From Erwinia sp. (GTDB lineage: Bacteria; Pseudomonadota; Gammaproteobacteria; Enterobacterales; Enterobacteriaceae), in NCBI GenBank assembly GCA_964016415.1, contig OZ024666.1, positions 744,001-808,000 of the forward strand: a stretch of 64,000 nucleotides of DNA. The letters are read 5' to 3'. Below the pieces are notes generated by a model, which was not told the DNA's origin, did no database searches, and saw only the letters and a list, made by a program, of their open reading frames with translations. The position numbers and the translations under genes are program-made. Positions 32,037-42,926 of this stretch are shown here, piece after piece. How positions within the stretch are numbered: position 1 is the stretch's first letter; each line of letters opens with the position of its first letter.

Positions 32037-32600
32037 CTATATAACATAACAAAAGTTATCCGTACGTGTTTTCTCACTATTTAGATCCGGATTGAATATT
32101 AACCTATTTTTAATTTCATTAAGGTAACTCTTATTTAATATAGATAAGGATAAAGAGCGCGATTTAATTTCTAAATCTATTTCTCTTATATCAAAATTCA
32201 ATTTTTTATAACGTCTGTTGTTTAATTTATCTTCGGTAAGAATGGTGTGAATAAAAATATTAGAACTAAAATTTTGCCTTGTTTTGTTATTGTTTTCTAT
32301 CTCATTATTTTTCACATCCAAATACTGACCCAAAATAAATTCAATGATTTTTGACTTGGATATTGCGTACTTTTTTGAATGGTTTTTGATCAACGCAACT
32401 AGCTCTTCATTTTTAAATACAACTTGTAATCGATGACTTCTTTGTGTTTTTCTGCCAATGCCTAACTTAATCCTGTCATTTTGATGGTGCTTAAAGTACG
32501 CCGTTACCGTGTTTTCAATAAACTGAGATTTCGATATTTTCTGTTCCTCAGCTTCGGATACGATCCGTTCTATTATTTCTGAGTGCTTAAATCCCCACAT
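32037..32600 (-). CDS. Hypothetical island protein with ribbon-helix-helix-like segments
   Basis: The 187-residue product is basic and AT-rich in codon use. Two stretches look like ribbon-helix-helix DNA-binding folds: IIERIVSEAEEQKISKSQFI with ENTVTAYFKHH, and RLQVVFKNEELVALIKNHSK with KYAISKSKIIEFILGQYL. The rest (KLNFDIREIDLEIKSRSLSL) is unrecognised. It is divergent from the YfjJ-like gene and separated from it by 300 bp. A role as island regulator or in plasmid-like maintenance is possible. The RHH assignment is by pattern only. Confidence 0.6.
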   Translation of the reverse strand: MWGFKHSEIIERIVSEAEEQKISKSQFIENTVTAYFKHHQNDRIKLGIGRKTQRSHRLQVVFKNEELVALIKNHSKKYAISKSKIIEFILGQYLDVKNNEIENNNKTRQNFSSNIFIHTILTEDKLNNRRYKKLNFDIREIDLEIKSRSLSLSILNKSYLNEIKNRLIFNPDLNSEKTRTDNFCYVI

Positions 32601-32900
32601 TCATTCTTATGCTCATAACGGCACCTATTGACACGAATTTTTAGAATAACAACGTAACATCAATGTTTTAGTTAAATCAAGTAATTTAGGTTATTAGTAT
32701 TATTAATTACCCTACTTACCATTGTTTTACTTGCTTATCTATTAACCTGCCTATCTTCTTATCCATCTACCTCGTCGCAACCGTCGGGACTTTGATATCA
32801 GCATGAGATAGCTGAGCCTCTTTAAGTCAATCTGACATACTGAGTAAACTTTTACTGCAAGTCTCTTCCTATGGAAACGTAATCAAATAGGAAAAAAGAG
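32601..32900. other. AT-rich gap between divergent island genes
   Basis: No gene seen. The stretch 32690-32770 is rich in TTA/CTTAC-type repeats and a Shine-Dalgarno sequence (AGGAAAAAAGAG) precedes the next start. It could hold promoters or an origin-like region, but I see no definite site. Confidence 0.4.
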
Positions 32901-33493
32901 ATGAACAGTTCACGTGATATTTACCCTTCAATCTACAATAAGTTTATCAATCAATTTAACCTTCTTAGGCAGAATTATTCGAAACTATTAAATATAAGAG
33001 TGGATTTCCACTACGCGCCTTGTCAGCCTGGAAATATTAATAAGGCGTATCAGGATGTGGTTTATCTTTACCATATTTTTAAATTAAATAACGAAGGTGT
33101 CATTGGTTGCCAATGTATTATGGAACATACCGATGCGGGTGTGCTTCATATTCATGCACTCTTTTTTATTAATGGTCAAAAACATCAGAAATATTATCCT
33201 TTTTATCGTTGGCTTAATGATTTCTGGAAGAATCATACATGCGGAGCAAGTCATGCTGTTGATTGTAATGATGCGAAGAACTATAAACACTCGGTCGTAG
33301 GTAAATCAAAAAATTATTATGATGCCGGTTGTAGTCAAGGTATTGCCTATCTCGCTCGGTATTTTTCTAAAAAAAGCAAAAAGATAATATCCCGCATTTT
33401 TACCGTTATTTTGTCAGCGGTGTTGATGCTAAAACGTCACGGGGAAGACCAAGAAGTCAGCCTGTCAAACTTCTTGAACTAATGAATGAATAA
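32901..33493 (+). pseudogene. YfjJ/YagK-like (inovirus Gp2-type) protein, frame break at an A run
   Basis: Family found in P4-like satellite elements and integrated islands. The product reads MNSSRDIYPSIYNKFINQF and has an HUH-like motif, IMEHTDAGVLHIHALFFING. FYRWLNDFWKN and GIAYLARYFSKKSK follow. In the annotated frame it then becomes KIISRIFTVILS. A -1 step at AAA_AAG near 33382 gives DNIPHFYRYFVSGVDAKTSR and GRPRSQPVKLLELMNE, ending at 33493, which is the normal family C-terminus. Either one A is missing (mutation or sequencing) or the tract supports frameshifting. A replication or DNA-processing role is inferred from the HxH motif only. Confidence 0.72.
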
Positions 33494-33581
33494 AAACAAT
33501 CTGTAATTATTTTTAGTTCTATATCACTGAGGTGAATACCCATGGTGTATTTATTCGTTTAATTAATTATTAGGAGTTCAT

Positions 33582-33653
33582 ATGTTTTCAGCACTGCTCG
33601 ATATCGTTGTTATCATCGCGAAAGCAATCCAAGAAAATTTTAATGAGGATTAA
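33582..33653 (+). CDS. 23-residue peptide ORF
   Basis: ATG with a strong Shine-Dalgarno (TTAGGAG, five bases before). It codes MFSALLDIVVIIAKAIQENF, then NED and TAA. The first 15 residues form an amphipathic or hydrophobic helix and the tail is acidic. It lies between the YfjJ-like and AlpA-like genes. It could be a leader peptide or a small membrane peptide. No homologue is known to me. Confidence 0.45.
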   Translation: MFSALLDIVVIIAKAIQENFNED

Positions 33654-33702
33654 AAAATAACGGCAAGACCTCTCTATTGTACACATATGCAAAAGAGAGG
33701 TC

Positions 33703-33959
33703 ATGATGAACCCTTCCCCTTCAGAAAATTCACCTTCTACATTCTCCCCCAAAATTACAACGCAAGATGGTTATAACGACCCTCGCTATATCCTGATTGA
33801 TATGAAAAAGATTACTCAGCTTATTGGTATGACCGATAAGTGGGTATACAGCTTAATCCAAAAAAAACCTTTCCTAAGCCTATCAAAATAGGGCGCTCTT
33901 CACGCTGGCGTTTGAGTGATATTGAAAAGTGGATTGATGAGCAAGCTATTGCAAATTAA
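33703..33959 (+). pseudogene. AlpA-family excisionase/regulator, frame break at A8 run
   Basis: Small HTH protein that regulates the integrase and aids excision in P4-type islands. The front reads DPRYILIDMKKITQLIGMTD and KWVYSLIQ. The track then ends at 33891 in frame 0. A -1 step at A_AAA_AAA gives TFPKPIKIGRSSRWRLSDIE and KWIDEQAIAN, the typical AlpA C-terminal wing, with stop at 33957. An extra A would also repair it. It sits 41 bp before the integrase, the normal place. Real inactivation, sequencing error and translational slippage cannot be told apart here. Confidence 0.78.
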
Positions 33960-34000
33960 CAGAACGCATTGATTACAATGACGAGATTTTGGAGGACACG

Positions 34001-35239
34001 ATGTCTTTAACCGATTCAAAAATTAAAGCTGCTAAAAGTAAAGATAAAGTATACCGCCTGACGGATGGGCAGGGCTTAACGTTGGCTATTTTTCCTAATG
34101 GCAGTAAGTCATGGCAATTACGCTACCGTTTTAATAATAAAGAAAACACCTTTTCACTCGGATTATACCCGATAACCACGCTGCAATTAGCCCGCGCTAA
34201 ACGCAGTGGGATTAAAGAAACCTTAGCACTCGGCCACGACCCGAAAGTGAAAGAGCGTGAAGAAACACACCATAACAAGCAAACTTTTACCAGAATCGCC
34301 AAGGAGTGGTGCAACAGTCAATCAGGATGGACGGCCTGTCACCGACAGCGGGTCGCCAATAGTCTTGAGCAGCATATCATTCCTGCCATCGGGGATATTC
34401 ACATTGAGGCATTAACGGCGCAAGCATTACTTGTGCCGATTAAAGCCGTAGCGTTGACGGGCAAAACGGAGCTGGCATCACGACTACAGCAGCGTATTAA
34501 AGCCATTGTACGTTATGCCGTCCAGCAAGGGCTAATCACCTATAATCCCGCACAGGAGCTTGGTGGCGTCATTAATAAGAATAAAGTGACCCATCGGCCA
34601 GCTCTCGACATTAAACGGGTACCTGAGCTGCTGGTTCGCATTAAACATTATCAAGGCAAACGATTAACACAGCTTGCCTTGCAATTATCCTTACTCACGT
34701 TTGTTCGCTCCAGTGAGTTAAGGCTGGCGCGATGGGCGGAAATCGATTTTGAGCAAAAATTATGGACAATCCCGGCGGAGCGGGAAGCCATTGCGGGGGT
34801 AAAATATGCGCATCGGGGGGCAAAAATGAAAACACCCCAACTTGTTCCTCTGTCCTCTCAAGCCCTGACGCTTTTGCAAGACATCTATCAATATACCGGG
34901 AAAAGTCTTTTTGTCTTTAGTAGCGTAAAAGACGACAACAAACCTATGAGTGAAAACACGTTAAACAAAGCGATCCGCAAATTAGGCTACGACACCAAAA
35001 CCGAACTTTGCTTACATGGGTTTAGGGCGATTGCGTGTAGCGCATTAGTCGAAGCCAGTATTTGGGGGCGTGATGCCATTGAACGGCAAATGAGCCATCA
35101 GGAGCGTAATCACGTCAGGGCGGCCTATATTCATAAAGCGGAGCACATTATGGAGCGTACAAAGATGATCCAATGGTGGGCTGACTATCTTGATGCCATA
35201 CAAGACCATTTCATCATGCCTTATGAATTTGGTTTATGA
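34001..35239 (+). CDS. P4-type tyrosine integrase
   Basis: Site-specific recombinase that inserted the island into tRNA-Phe. The 412-residue product has the N-terminal arm-binding domain (SLTDSKIKAAKSKDKVYRLT; DGQGLTLAIFPNGSKSWQLR; YRFNNKENTFSLGLYP), a core-binding domain, and the catalytic domain. Visible catalytic motifs are the first Arg in LTFVRSSELRLARW, HGFRAIACSAL for His and the second Arg, and AAYIHKAEHI for the Tyr. ATG 34001 is preceded by GGAGG. It lies 2.7 kb from the left att core, not next to the intact tRNA gene as in many P4-like islands. The gene is intact. Confidence 0.92.
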   Translation: MSLTDSKIKAAKSKDKVYRLTDGQGLTLAIFPNGSKSWQLRYRFNNKENTFSLGLYPITTLQLARAKRSGIKETLALGHDPKVKEREETHHNKQTFTRIAKEWCNSQSGWTACHRQRVANSLEQHIIPAIGDIHIEALTAQALLVPIKAVALTGKTELASRLQQRIKAIVRYAVQQGLITYNPAQELGGVINKNKVTHRPALDIKRVPELLVRIKHYQGKRLTQLALQLSLLTFVRSSELRLARWAEIDFEQKLWTIPAEREAIAGVKYAHRGAKMKTPQLVPLSSQALTLLQDIYQYTGKSLFVFSSVKDDNKPMSENTLNKAIRKLGYDTKTELCLHGFRAIACSALVEASIWGRDAIERQMSHQERNHVRAAYIHKAEHIMERTKMIQWWADYLDAIQDHFIMPYEFGL

Positions 35240-35343
35240 CGATTAAACGGACAACCATTATTCATTTCAGAATATCCCCCTTTATCAAACCCCTTTTTCA
35301 ATAATTCTAACGTTTAACGACGTATTCCTGACAGGACATGACT

Positions 35344-35922
35344 ATGCAAATTACTGCTATGGCATCCCCATGCCTAAAATCTGGGTTGATTTCTGTTTTT
35401 ATCAATAATTTAGGAAAATATAATGAATTTGAGCTGGTCGGTGAGTGGCTTGAGCTGCCAGCAACACCCACAGACGTAAAGCAATGCTTAGCTCGCATTG
35501 GTATTGATGGTATTGAGTACGAAGAGTATTTTTTAACGGATTATGAATCTTCTATCGACGGCGTGACCGCATACATTTCTGAATACAGTGCGTTAAATGA
35601 GCTTAATGACTTAGCAACTCAGTTAGCCGGGTTATCCAGTGATGAAGTTTGTCTTTATCAGGCGGTCATTGAGATGGGGGGCTATGTGAGCACCATCGAC
35701 GATTTAATTAATTTAACCGATAAATTAGGTTGTTTCCAGCAGCTTACTGATGTCCATAATGAGTATGATTTAGGTTATTACTGGATTGAAGAAAGTGGGT
35801 GTTATGATTTGGAGCCATTAGGCCATTTATTATGCTACTTCAATTATGAGCGATATGGCCGTGATATTTGTCTTGAGCAAGGTGGCGTCTTTTGTTGTGG
35901 CGGTTATGTCTACTCTACCTAA
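35344..35922 (+). CDS. ardA: ArdA-type antirestriction protein
   Basis: DNA-mimic protein that blocks type I restriction enzymes. The 192-residue product is very acidic with the ArdA layout: LKSGLISVFINNLGKYNEFE, LVGEWLELPATPTDVKQCLA, DGIEYEEYFLTDYESSIDGV and LNELNDLATQLAGLSSDEVC. The second half ends YERYGRDICLEQGGVFCCGG. ATG 35344 suits the AGGA site better than 35338. It is intact and lies 0.8 kb from an hsdMSR operon of the type ArdA inhibits. It may have protected the element on entry to new hosts or moderate its own restriction enzyme. Identity is by motif memory. Confidence 0.82.
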   Translation: MQITAMASPCLKSGLISVFINNLGKYNEFELVGEWLELPATPTDVKQCLARIGIDGIEYEEYFLTDYESSIDGVTAYISEYSALNELNDLATQLAGLSSDEVCLYQAVIEMGGYVSTIDDLINLTDKLGCFQQLTDVHNEYDLGYYWIEESGCYDLEPLGHLLCYFNYERYGRDICLEQGGVFCCGGYVYST

Positions 35923-36015
35923 TAGCAGGTGTGATAGCTTTATAAGGGTAAAGCTATACCCATCCTTTGCTGTGCTTAAATAATGAAAAATTGCACTGAA
36001 TGAGGAGACAAATAA

Positions 36016-36047
36016 CCCTATAAAACAAATATAGACGTTTTATAGGG
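36016..36047. terminator. Perfect 11-bp inverted repeat after ardA
   Basis: CCCTATAAAAC, 10-base loop, GTTTTATAGGG. It lies about 95 bp after the ardA stop. Without a T run it may be a weak terminator or a protein-binding site. Confidence 0.5.
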
Positions 36048-36070
36048 TATATTGCATTGTCGTTTGGTAT

Positions 36071-36214
36071 TCATTTTTTTTCATTTGCTTTAATCTTTAA
36101 TATCCACTGATGTACCGGAATGTCATGCTTATTAAAATAAGATGTTAATTTTTTTTCGATGATAATATGTTTTATCAATAAGTTGGTTGCGTTGGTGATT
36201 TTGATTCTACCCAT
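36071..36214 (-). CDS. Small basic ORF, possible nucleotidyltransferase remnant
   Basis: 47 codons: MGRIKITNATNLLIKHIIIE and KKLTSYFNKHDIPVHQWILK, ending KANEKK. Upstream in the same frame, after a TAA, the sequence reads GIDIDLLVV. This recalls the DIDLLV motif of MNT-type nucleotidyltransferases, so it may be the decayed end of such a gene. No convincing ribosome site. Low confidence that it is expressed. Confidence 0.3.
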   Translation of the reverse strand: MGRIKITNATNLLIKHIIIEKKLTSYFNKHDIPVHQWILKIKANEKK

Positions 36215-36746
36215 AACCACAAGCAGATCGATATCAATACCTTACGGCGATATGACTATGACTGAATGGCGTTTTTATTAATCAGGTCTGTTCAACTAAA
36301 CGCTTCAGGCAGAATACCAGAACCGGTTGACGCAGTGAAAACACAACGATGGCAATGCACTGACATGCAGAGCTTTTTCATGTGTTTTATGTGCATCAAA
36401 TATCTTTCCGGAGCAGCGATGAATGCTATTATTGATGCCATTCGCTCAGGGGGAGGGCGTGAGCCCGTGCTGCTTGCATTTTGAGCGGGTGCTCAGTTTT
36501 GATTATGCATGATAAAGCGTGCATGGAAAATCAACTGACACAATACGAGGGGTATCTCCGTTCTTAACCCGGTTACGTATGTTTTTTACTCACAGCAACC
36601 GCGTTAACTGTGTTAAATCCTGTCCTGAGTCCAGAAAGCGGGCAGCGATTGAGTTGAGTGACTCAATCAGTCTGAGTGATACGGATTTGAATCAATTATA
36701 GATGTCCTGAGACATTGACAAAATTAGAGAGAAAAGGGAAGCAGGA
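36215..36746. other. Intergenic region before hsdM with an inverted repeat
   Basis: An open frame at 36266-36484 has no recognisable content and I do not call it. At 36647-36668, GATTGAGT and ACTCAATC flank a 6-base spacer, a possible operator for hsd control. The hsdM ribosome site GGAAGCAGGA ends the region. Confidence 0.45.
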
Positions 36747-38299
36747 ATGACAAGTCTTCAGCAACGTGCGGAGTTACACCGCCAGATATGGGCTATTGCC
36801 AATGATGTCCGGGGTTCAGTGGATGGATGGGACTTTAAGCAATATGTTCTTGGGGCGCTTTTTTACCGCTTTATCAGTGAAAACTTCGCTAATTACATTG
36901 AAGCCGGTGATGACAGTATCCGGTATGCGGCGCTTGATGACATTATAATCACTAACGATATCAAAGAAGATGCTGTCAGAACGAAAGGTTATTTTATTTA
37001 TCCGAGTCAACTGTTTTGCAATGTGGCGGCTAAAGCGAACACCAATGACCGACTAAATGCAGATTTAAACAGTATTTTCGTGGCAATTGAAAGCTCCGCG
37101 TCTGGTTTCCCATCCGAACCAGATATCAAAGGCTTGTTTGCCGATTTTGATACCACAAGTAATCGACTGGGAAGCACCGTCAAAGATAAAAACATCCGGC
37201 TTGCCGCTGTACTGAAAGGCGTGGAAGGATTAAAGCTCGGTAACTTTGTTGAGCATCAAATAGACCTGTTCGGCGATGCGTATGAGTTCCTGATTTCCAA
37301 CTATGCGGCGAATGCCGGTAAGTCAGGTGGTGAGTTCTTTACGCCGCAGCACGTGTCAAAACTGATTGCTCAGTTGGCTATGTATGGTCAGACGCACGTG
37401 AATAAAATCTATGACCCTGCCTGTGGTTCCGGCTCACTGCTGCTTCAGGCGAAAAAACACTTTGATAATCACATTATCGAGGATGGCTTTTTCGGGCAGG
37501 AGATTAATCATACGACCTTTAACCTTGCGCGTATGAACATGTTCCTGCATAACATCAACTACGACAAATTTAATATCAAACTGGGTAACACGTTACTGGT
37601 GCCTGAATTTAAGGACGACAAGCCATTTGATGCGATTGTCTCTAATCCACCTTACTCGGTAAAGTGGATAGGCAGTGATGACCCAACACTCATTAACGAT
37701 GACCGTTTCGCACCTGCTGGGGTACTGGCACCGAAATCCAAAGCGGATTTTGCATTTGTTCTTCATGCCCTCAATTATCTGTCATCCAAAGGCCGTGCTG
37801 CGATTGTCTGTTTCCCGGGGATTTTCTACCGCGGTGGAGCAGAGCAAAAAATCCGTCAGTACCTTGTGGATAATAACTATGTTGAAACGGTGATTTCCTT
37901 AGCGCCTAACCTGTTCTTTGGCACCACCATTGCCGTGAATATTCTGGTGCTGTCAAAGCATAAAACCGACACTAACGTACAGTTTATTGATGCCAGCGGC
38001 TTATTCAAAAAAGAGGCCAATAACAACGTCTTGACGGATGAACAAATCGCACAAATTATGCAGGTTTTCGACAGCAAAGCTGATACAGACTATCTGGCAA
38101 AATCTGTCACGTCAGAAGCTTTAGCTGCCAATGACTATAACTTGTCAGTCAGTAGCTACGTGGAAGCCAAAGATACCCGTGAAATCGTCAACATTACCGA
38201 ACTGAATGCTGAGTTGAAAAAGACAGTTGCCAGAATTGACCAACTACGCACGGATATTGATGCGATTGTGGCTGAGATTGAAGGTAGCGAGGTGCGCTC

Positions 38300-38303
<4 letters not shown>
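36747..38303 (+). CDS. hsdM: Type I (IC, EcoR124-like) modification methylase HsdM
   Basis: N6-adenine methyltransferase subunit; M2S1 methylates the recognition site and M2S1R2 restricts. The 518-residue product is very close to EcoR124 HsdM (520) as I recall it. It has the SAM-binding motif [18 protein letters not shown], the catalytic motif SNPPYSVKW, the N-terminal helical bundle ([20 protein letters not shown]) and [15 protein letters not shown]. The start follows AAGCAGGA. The stop overlaps the hsdS start (ATGA). The sequence is intact, and the 50%-like GC contrasts with the AT-rich left part of the island. Confidence 0.96.
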
Positions 38304-39490
<1,187 letters not shown>

Positions 39491-39617
39491 TACGTATAGC
39501 CTTACCGGGGATACCGTTTTAACGACAAGGCTATCAGGGACTTTACTGCCTGATATCGCAAATTATCCAGATATCAGCAGCTCACCGCACAACAGAACGA
39601 ACAAAGCAGGGAGTCGT

Positions 39618-42600
39618 ATGATGCAACAGACTAAAACCATCGCTGAATCCAATAACTTCATTGTGCTGGATAAGTACATCACGGAATGGGAAGCCGGTGA
39701 CCGTTACCAGAGTGAAGCGGAGCTGGAGCGTGAATTGATTCAGGATTTACGCAATCAGGGTTATGAGTTTGTGCCAGATTTAACCTCCCAGTCTGCGATG
39801 CTGGCGAATGTGCGGGTACAGCTTGAGGCGCTGAACAAGGTCGTGTTTACCGAAAGTGAATGGCGGCGGTTTACCGAACAATATCTGGATAACCCGAGTG
39901 ATTCGATTGTTGATAAAACGCGGAAAATTCACATTGATTATATTTGTGATTTTACCTTTGATGACGGACGTTTGGAGAATATCTACCTTGTTGATAAGAA
40001 AAGTCTTGTCCGTAACAAGGTGCAGGTTATCCAGCAGTTTGAACAAGCCGGAATACACGCGAATCGCTATGATGTCACGGTGCTGGTCAATGGATTGCCT
40101 CTGGTTCAAATCGAACTGAAAAAGCGGGGCGTAGCTATTCGTGAAGCGTTTAATCAGATACACCGTTATAGCAAAGAGAGTTTCAACACCGACAACTCAC
40201 TGTTTAAATACCTGCAAATGTTCATCATTTCAAACGGCACTGATACCCGTTATTTTGCCAATACCACTAAACGGGATAAGAACTGTTTCGATTTCACCAT
40301 GAACTGGGCTCGCTCAGATAACACGCTGATTAAAGACCTTAAAGACTTCACTGCGACCTTCTTTCAGAAAAATACCCTGTTAAATATTCTGTTTAATTAC
40401 TCGGTGTTTGATATCAGCGATAACCTGCTGATTATGCGCCCTTACCAGATAGCGGCCACCGAGCGGATTTTGTGGAAAATTAACGGGGCGTACAAAGCCA
40501 AAAATTGGAGTAATAAAGACAGCGGTGGATTTATCTGGCACACCACGGGGTCAGGGAAAACCCTGACCAGCTTCAAAGCTGCCCGACTGGCTACTGAACT
40601 GGATTTCATTGATAAAGTCTTCTTTGTGGTTGACCGTAAAGACCTCGACTATCAGACGATGAAAGAGTATCAGCGTTTTTCCCCCGACAGCGTCAACGGC
40701 TCTGATAGCACCGCAGGACTAAAGCGTAATCTGGAGAAGGACGATAACAAAATCATTGTCACCACCATCCAGAAACTAAATAACCTGATGAAAGGCGAGG
40801 CTGACTTACCGATCTATCAGCAACAGGTCGTCTTTATTTTCGATGAATGTCACCGCAGCCAGTTCGGTGAAGCACAGAAGAACCTGAAAAAGAAATTTAA
40901 ACGCTTTTATCAGTTCGGATTTACCGGTACCCCCATTTTTGCCGGTAAAAACGCATTGGGTGCGGAAGATACCGCCAGTGTCTTCGGCACGGAACTGCAT
41001 TCTTACATTATCACCGATGCTATCCGTGATGAAAAAGTGCTGAAGTTTAAGGTCGATTACAATGATGTCCGTCCCCAGTTTAAAGCGCTGGAAACCGAAA
41101 CGGATGAGAAGAAACTCTGCGCCGCCGAAAACAAGCACGCTCTGCTTCACCCGATGCGGATTCTGGAAGTCACGCATTACATCCTGAAAAACTTCCGGCA
41201 AAAAACGCACCGCGCCTTTCCCGGAGCTAAAGGTTTTAATGCCATGTTTGCCGTGAGCAGTATTGATGCGGCAAAAGTCTACTATGAGGCCTTTAAGCAC
41301 AGTCAGGAGGCTGCCATTGAGCAGAATGCCAGCTATAAGCCACTGACGGTTGCCACTATCTTCTCGTTCGCTGCTAATGAAGAGCAGGATGCCGTCGGTG
41401 ATATTCACGACGAGAGTTTTGATGTTAGCGCCATGAACAGCAGTGCCAGAGAGTTTCTGGAGTCGGCTATCGGGGATTACAACGCCACGTTTAAGACCAA
41501 TTTCAGTACTGACGGTAACAGCTTTCAGAACTACTACCGTGACCTTGCTAAACGGGTTAAAGAGCAGGAGGTTGACCTGCTGATTGTGGTTGGTATGTTC
41601 CTGACCGGTTTTGATGCCCCAGCGCTTAACACCTTGTTTGTGGATAAAAACCTGCGTTATCACGGATTGATGCAGGCATTTTCCCGGACTAACCGGATTT
41701 ACAACGCGACTAAAACTTTCGGTAACATTGTCACCTTCCGCGATTTAGAGCAGGCAACCATTGATGCCATCACTCTGTTTGGTAAAAGTAATACTAAAAG
41801 TGTGGTGATGGAAAAAAGTTACACAGAGTACATGGAAGGTTTTACGGATGCGGTGACGGGTGAGGCTCGCCGGGGGTTTATGGATATCGTTACCGAACTG
41901 GAAAGTCGTTTTCCTGCCCCGGCTGACATTGAGTCAGAAAAAGAAAAAAAAGCCTTCGTCAAACTGTTCGGGGAATACCTGCGGGCAGAGAATGTCCTGC
42001 AAAACTATGATGAGTTTGCCACACTGAAAGCTCTGCAAACCGTTAATCTCAGTGACCCGGTTGCCGTAGAGACCTTTAAAGCCGAACACTATCTGGATGA
42101 TGAGAAATTCGCAGAACTTCAGACCCTACGACTACCGGTTGAGCGAAAAATTCAGGACTACCGCTCAAGCTACAACGATATTCGTGACTGGCAACGCCAT
42201 GAGCGCTCTGCCAATGAAAAAGACAGCACGACCGTTGACTGGGATGATGTGGTCTTTGAGATAGATTTGCTGAAGTCTCAGGAGATTAACCTCGATTATA
42301 TTCTGGGGCTGATTTACGACTACAACAAAAAGAATACGGACAAAACCACCCTGAAAGAAGAGGTTAAACGGTTGATCCGCGCCAGTCTGGGTAACCGGGC
42401 TAAAGAAGGGCTGATGGTTGATTTTATCGAACAAACCAACCTTGATGATATGTCGAGTAAAGAAAGCATTATTGAGACGTTCTACACCTTCGCACAGCGA
42501 CTCCAGCGGCGCGAAGCTGACGCGCTAATCAAAGAGGAGAACCTGAATGAAGCCGCCGCCAGACGTTACCTCAGTGCCTCTCTGAAGCGGGAATACGCGA

Positions 42601-42740
42601 CTGAAAACGGTACGGCATTGATTGAAACGCTGCCAAAACTCAGCCCGCTAAACCCACAGTACAGAACCAAAAAGCAGACGGTCTTTCAGAAGTTCGTGGC
42701 CTTTATTGATAAATTCAAGGGTGTTGGTGGAGATGTTTAA
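39618..42740 (+). CDS. hsdR: Type I restriction endonuclease subunit HsdR
   Basis: ATP-driven translocase and nuclease. The 1040-residue product is close to EcoR124 HsdR (1038). The nuclease domain has [14 protein letters not shown] and the catalytic IELKKRG (Glu-x-Lys). Helicase motifs are [20 protein letters not shown] (Walker A), [15 protein letters not shown] (DEAD-like box), FGFTGTPIF, and [15 protein letters not shown] in the second RecA domain. The C-terminal helical part ends [14 protein letters not shown]. It is separated from hsdS by 127 bp, so it may have its own promoter. Start ATG 39618 or 39621; the family N-terminus [15 protein letters not shown] follows directly. Intact. Confidence 0.95.
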   Translation: MMQQTKTIAESNNFIVLDKYITEWEAGDRYQSEAELERELIQDLRNQGYEFVPDLTSQSAMLANVRVQLEALNKVVFTESEWRRFTEQYLDNPSDSIVDKTRKIHIDYICDFTFDDGRLENIYLVDKKSLVRNKVQVIQQFEQAGIHANRYDVTVLVNGLPLVQIELKKRGVAIREAFNQIHRYSKESFNTDNSLFKYLQMFIISNGTDTRYFANTTKRDKNCFDFTMNWARSDNTLIKDLKDFTATFFQKNTLLNILFNYSVFDISDNLLIMRPYQIAATERILWKINGAYKAKNWSNKDSGGFIWHTTGSGKTLTSFKAARLATELDFIDKVFFVVDRKDLDYQTMKEYQRFSPDSVNGSDSTAGLKRNLEKDDNKIIVTTIQKLNNLMKGEADLPIYQQQVVFIFDECHRSQFGEAQKNLKKKFKRFYQFGFTGTPIFAGKNALGAEDTASVFGTELHSYIITDAIRDEKVLKFKVDYNDVRPQFKALETETDEKKLCAAENKHALLHPMRILEVTHYILKNFRQKTHRAFPGAKGFNAMFAVSSIDAAKVYYEAFKHSQEAAIEQNASYKPLTVATIFSFAANEEQDAVGDIHDESFDVSAMNSSAREFLESAIGDYNATFKTNFSTDGNSFQNYYRDLAKRVKEQEVDLLIVVGMFLTGFDAPALNTLFVDKNLRYHGLMQAFSRTNRIYNATKTFGNIVTFRDLEQATIDAITLFGKSNTKSVVMEKSYTEYMEGFTDAVTGEARRGFMDIVTELESRFPAPADIESEKEKKAFVKLFGEYLRAENVLQNYDEFATLKALQTVNLSDPVAVETFKAEHYLDDEKFAELQTLRLPVERKIQDYRSSYNDIRDWQRHERSANEKDSTTVDWDDVVFEIDLLKSQEINLDYILGLIYDYNKKNTDKTTLKEEVKRLIRASLGNRAKEGLMVDFIEQTNLDDMSSKESIIETFYTFAQRLQRREADALIKEENLNEAAARRYLSASLKREYATENGTALIETLPKLSPLNPQYRTKKQTVFQKFVAFIDKFKGVGGDV

Positions 42741-42859
42741 CTGCTATCAAGGATTTATCGTAACTTGTTGAATTTAAGCCTTCATCACATTAAGTTACAA
42801 TGGGGATGTAGCGAGTTGATATTAACTCTAACCATAAATTCTATTTAATGACTCTAATT

Positions 42860-42897
42860 ACTGTCTCAACACTGGCGTTTGCCAGTGTTGAGACAGT
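42860..42897. terminator. Perfect 17-bp hairpin between convergent hsdR and adhesin gene
   Basis: ACTGTCTCAACACTGGC, loop GTTT, GCCAGTGTTGAGACAGT. Strong stem; no long T run. Likely a bidirectional terminator. Confidence 0.75.
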
Positions 42898-42926
42898 AGG
42901 ATTTCATTATGAAAAATAGACTAAAA

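Noticed and set aside
36266..36484. 72-codon plus-strand ORF before hsdM
   Set aside because: No recognisable domain, no good ribosome site, composition not protein-like.
40806..41663. 285-codon minus-strand ORF inside hsdR
   Set aside because: hsdR is conserved along its whole length in the other strand; this is a long shadow frame.
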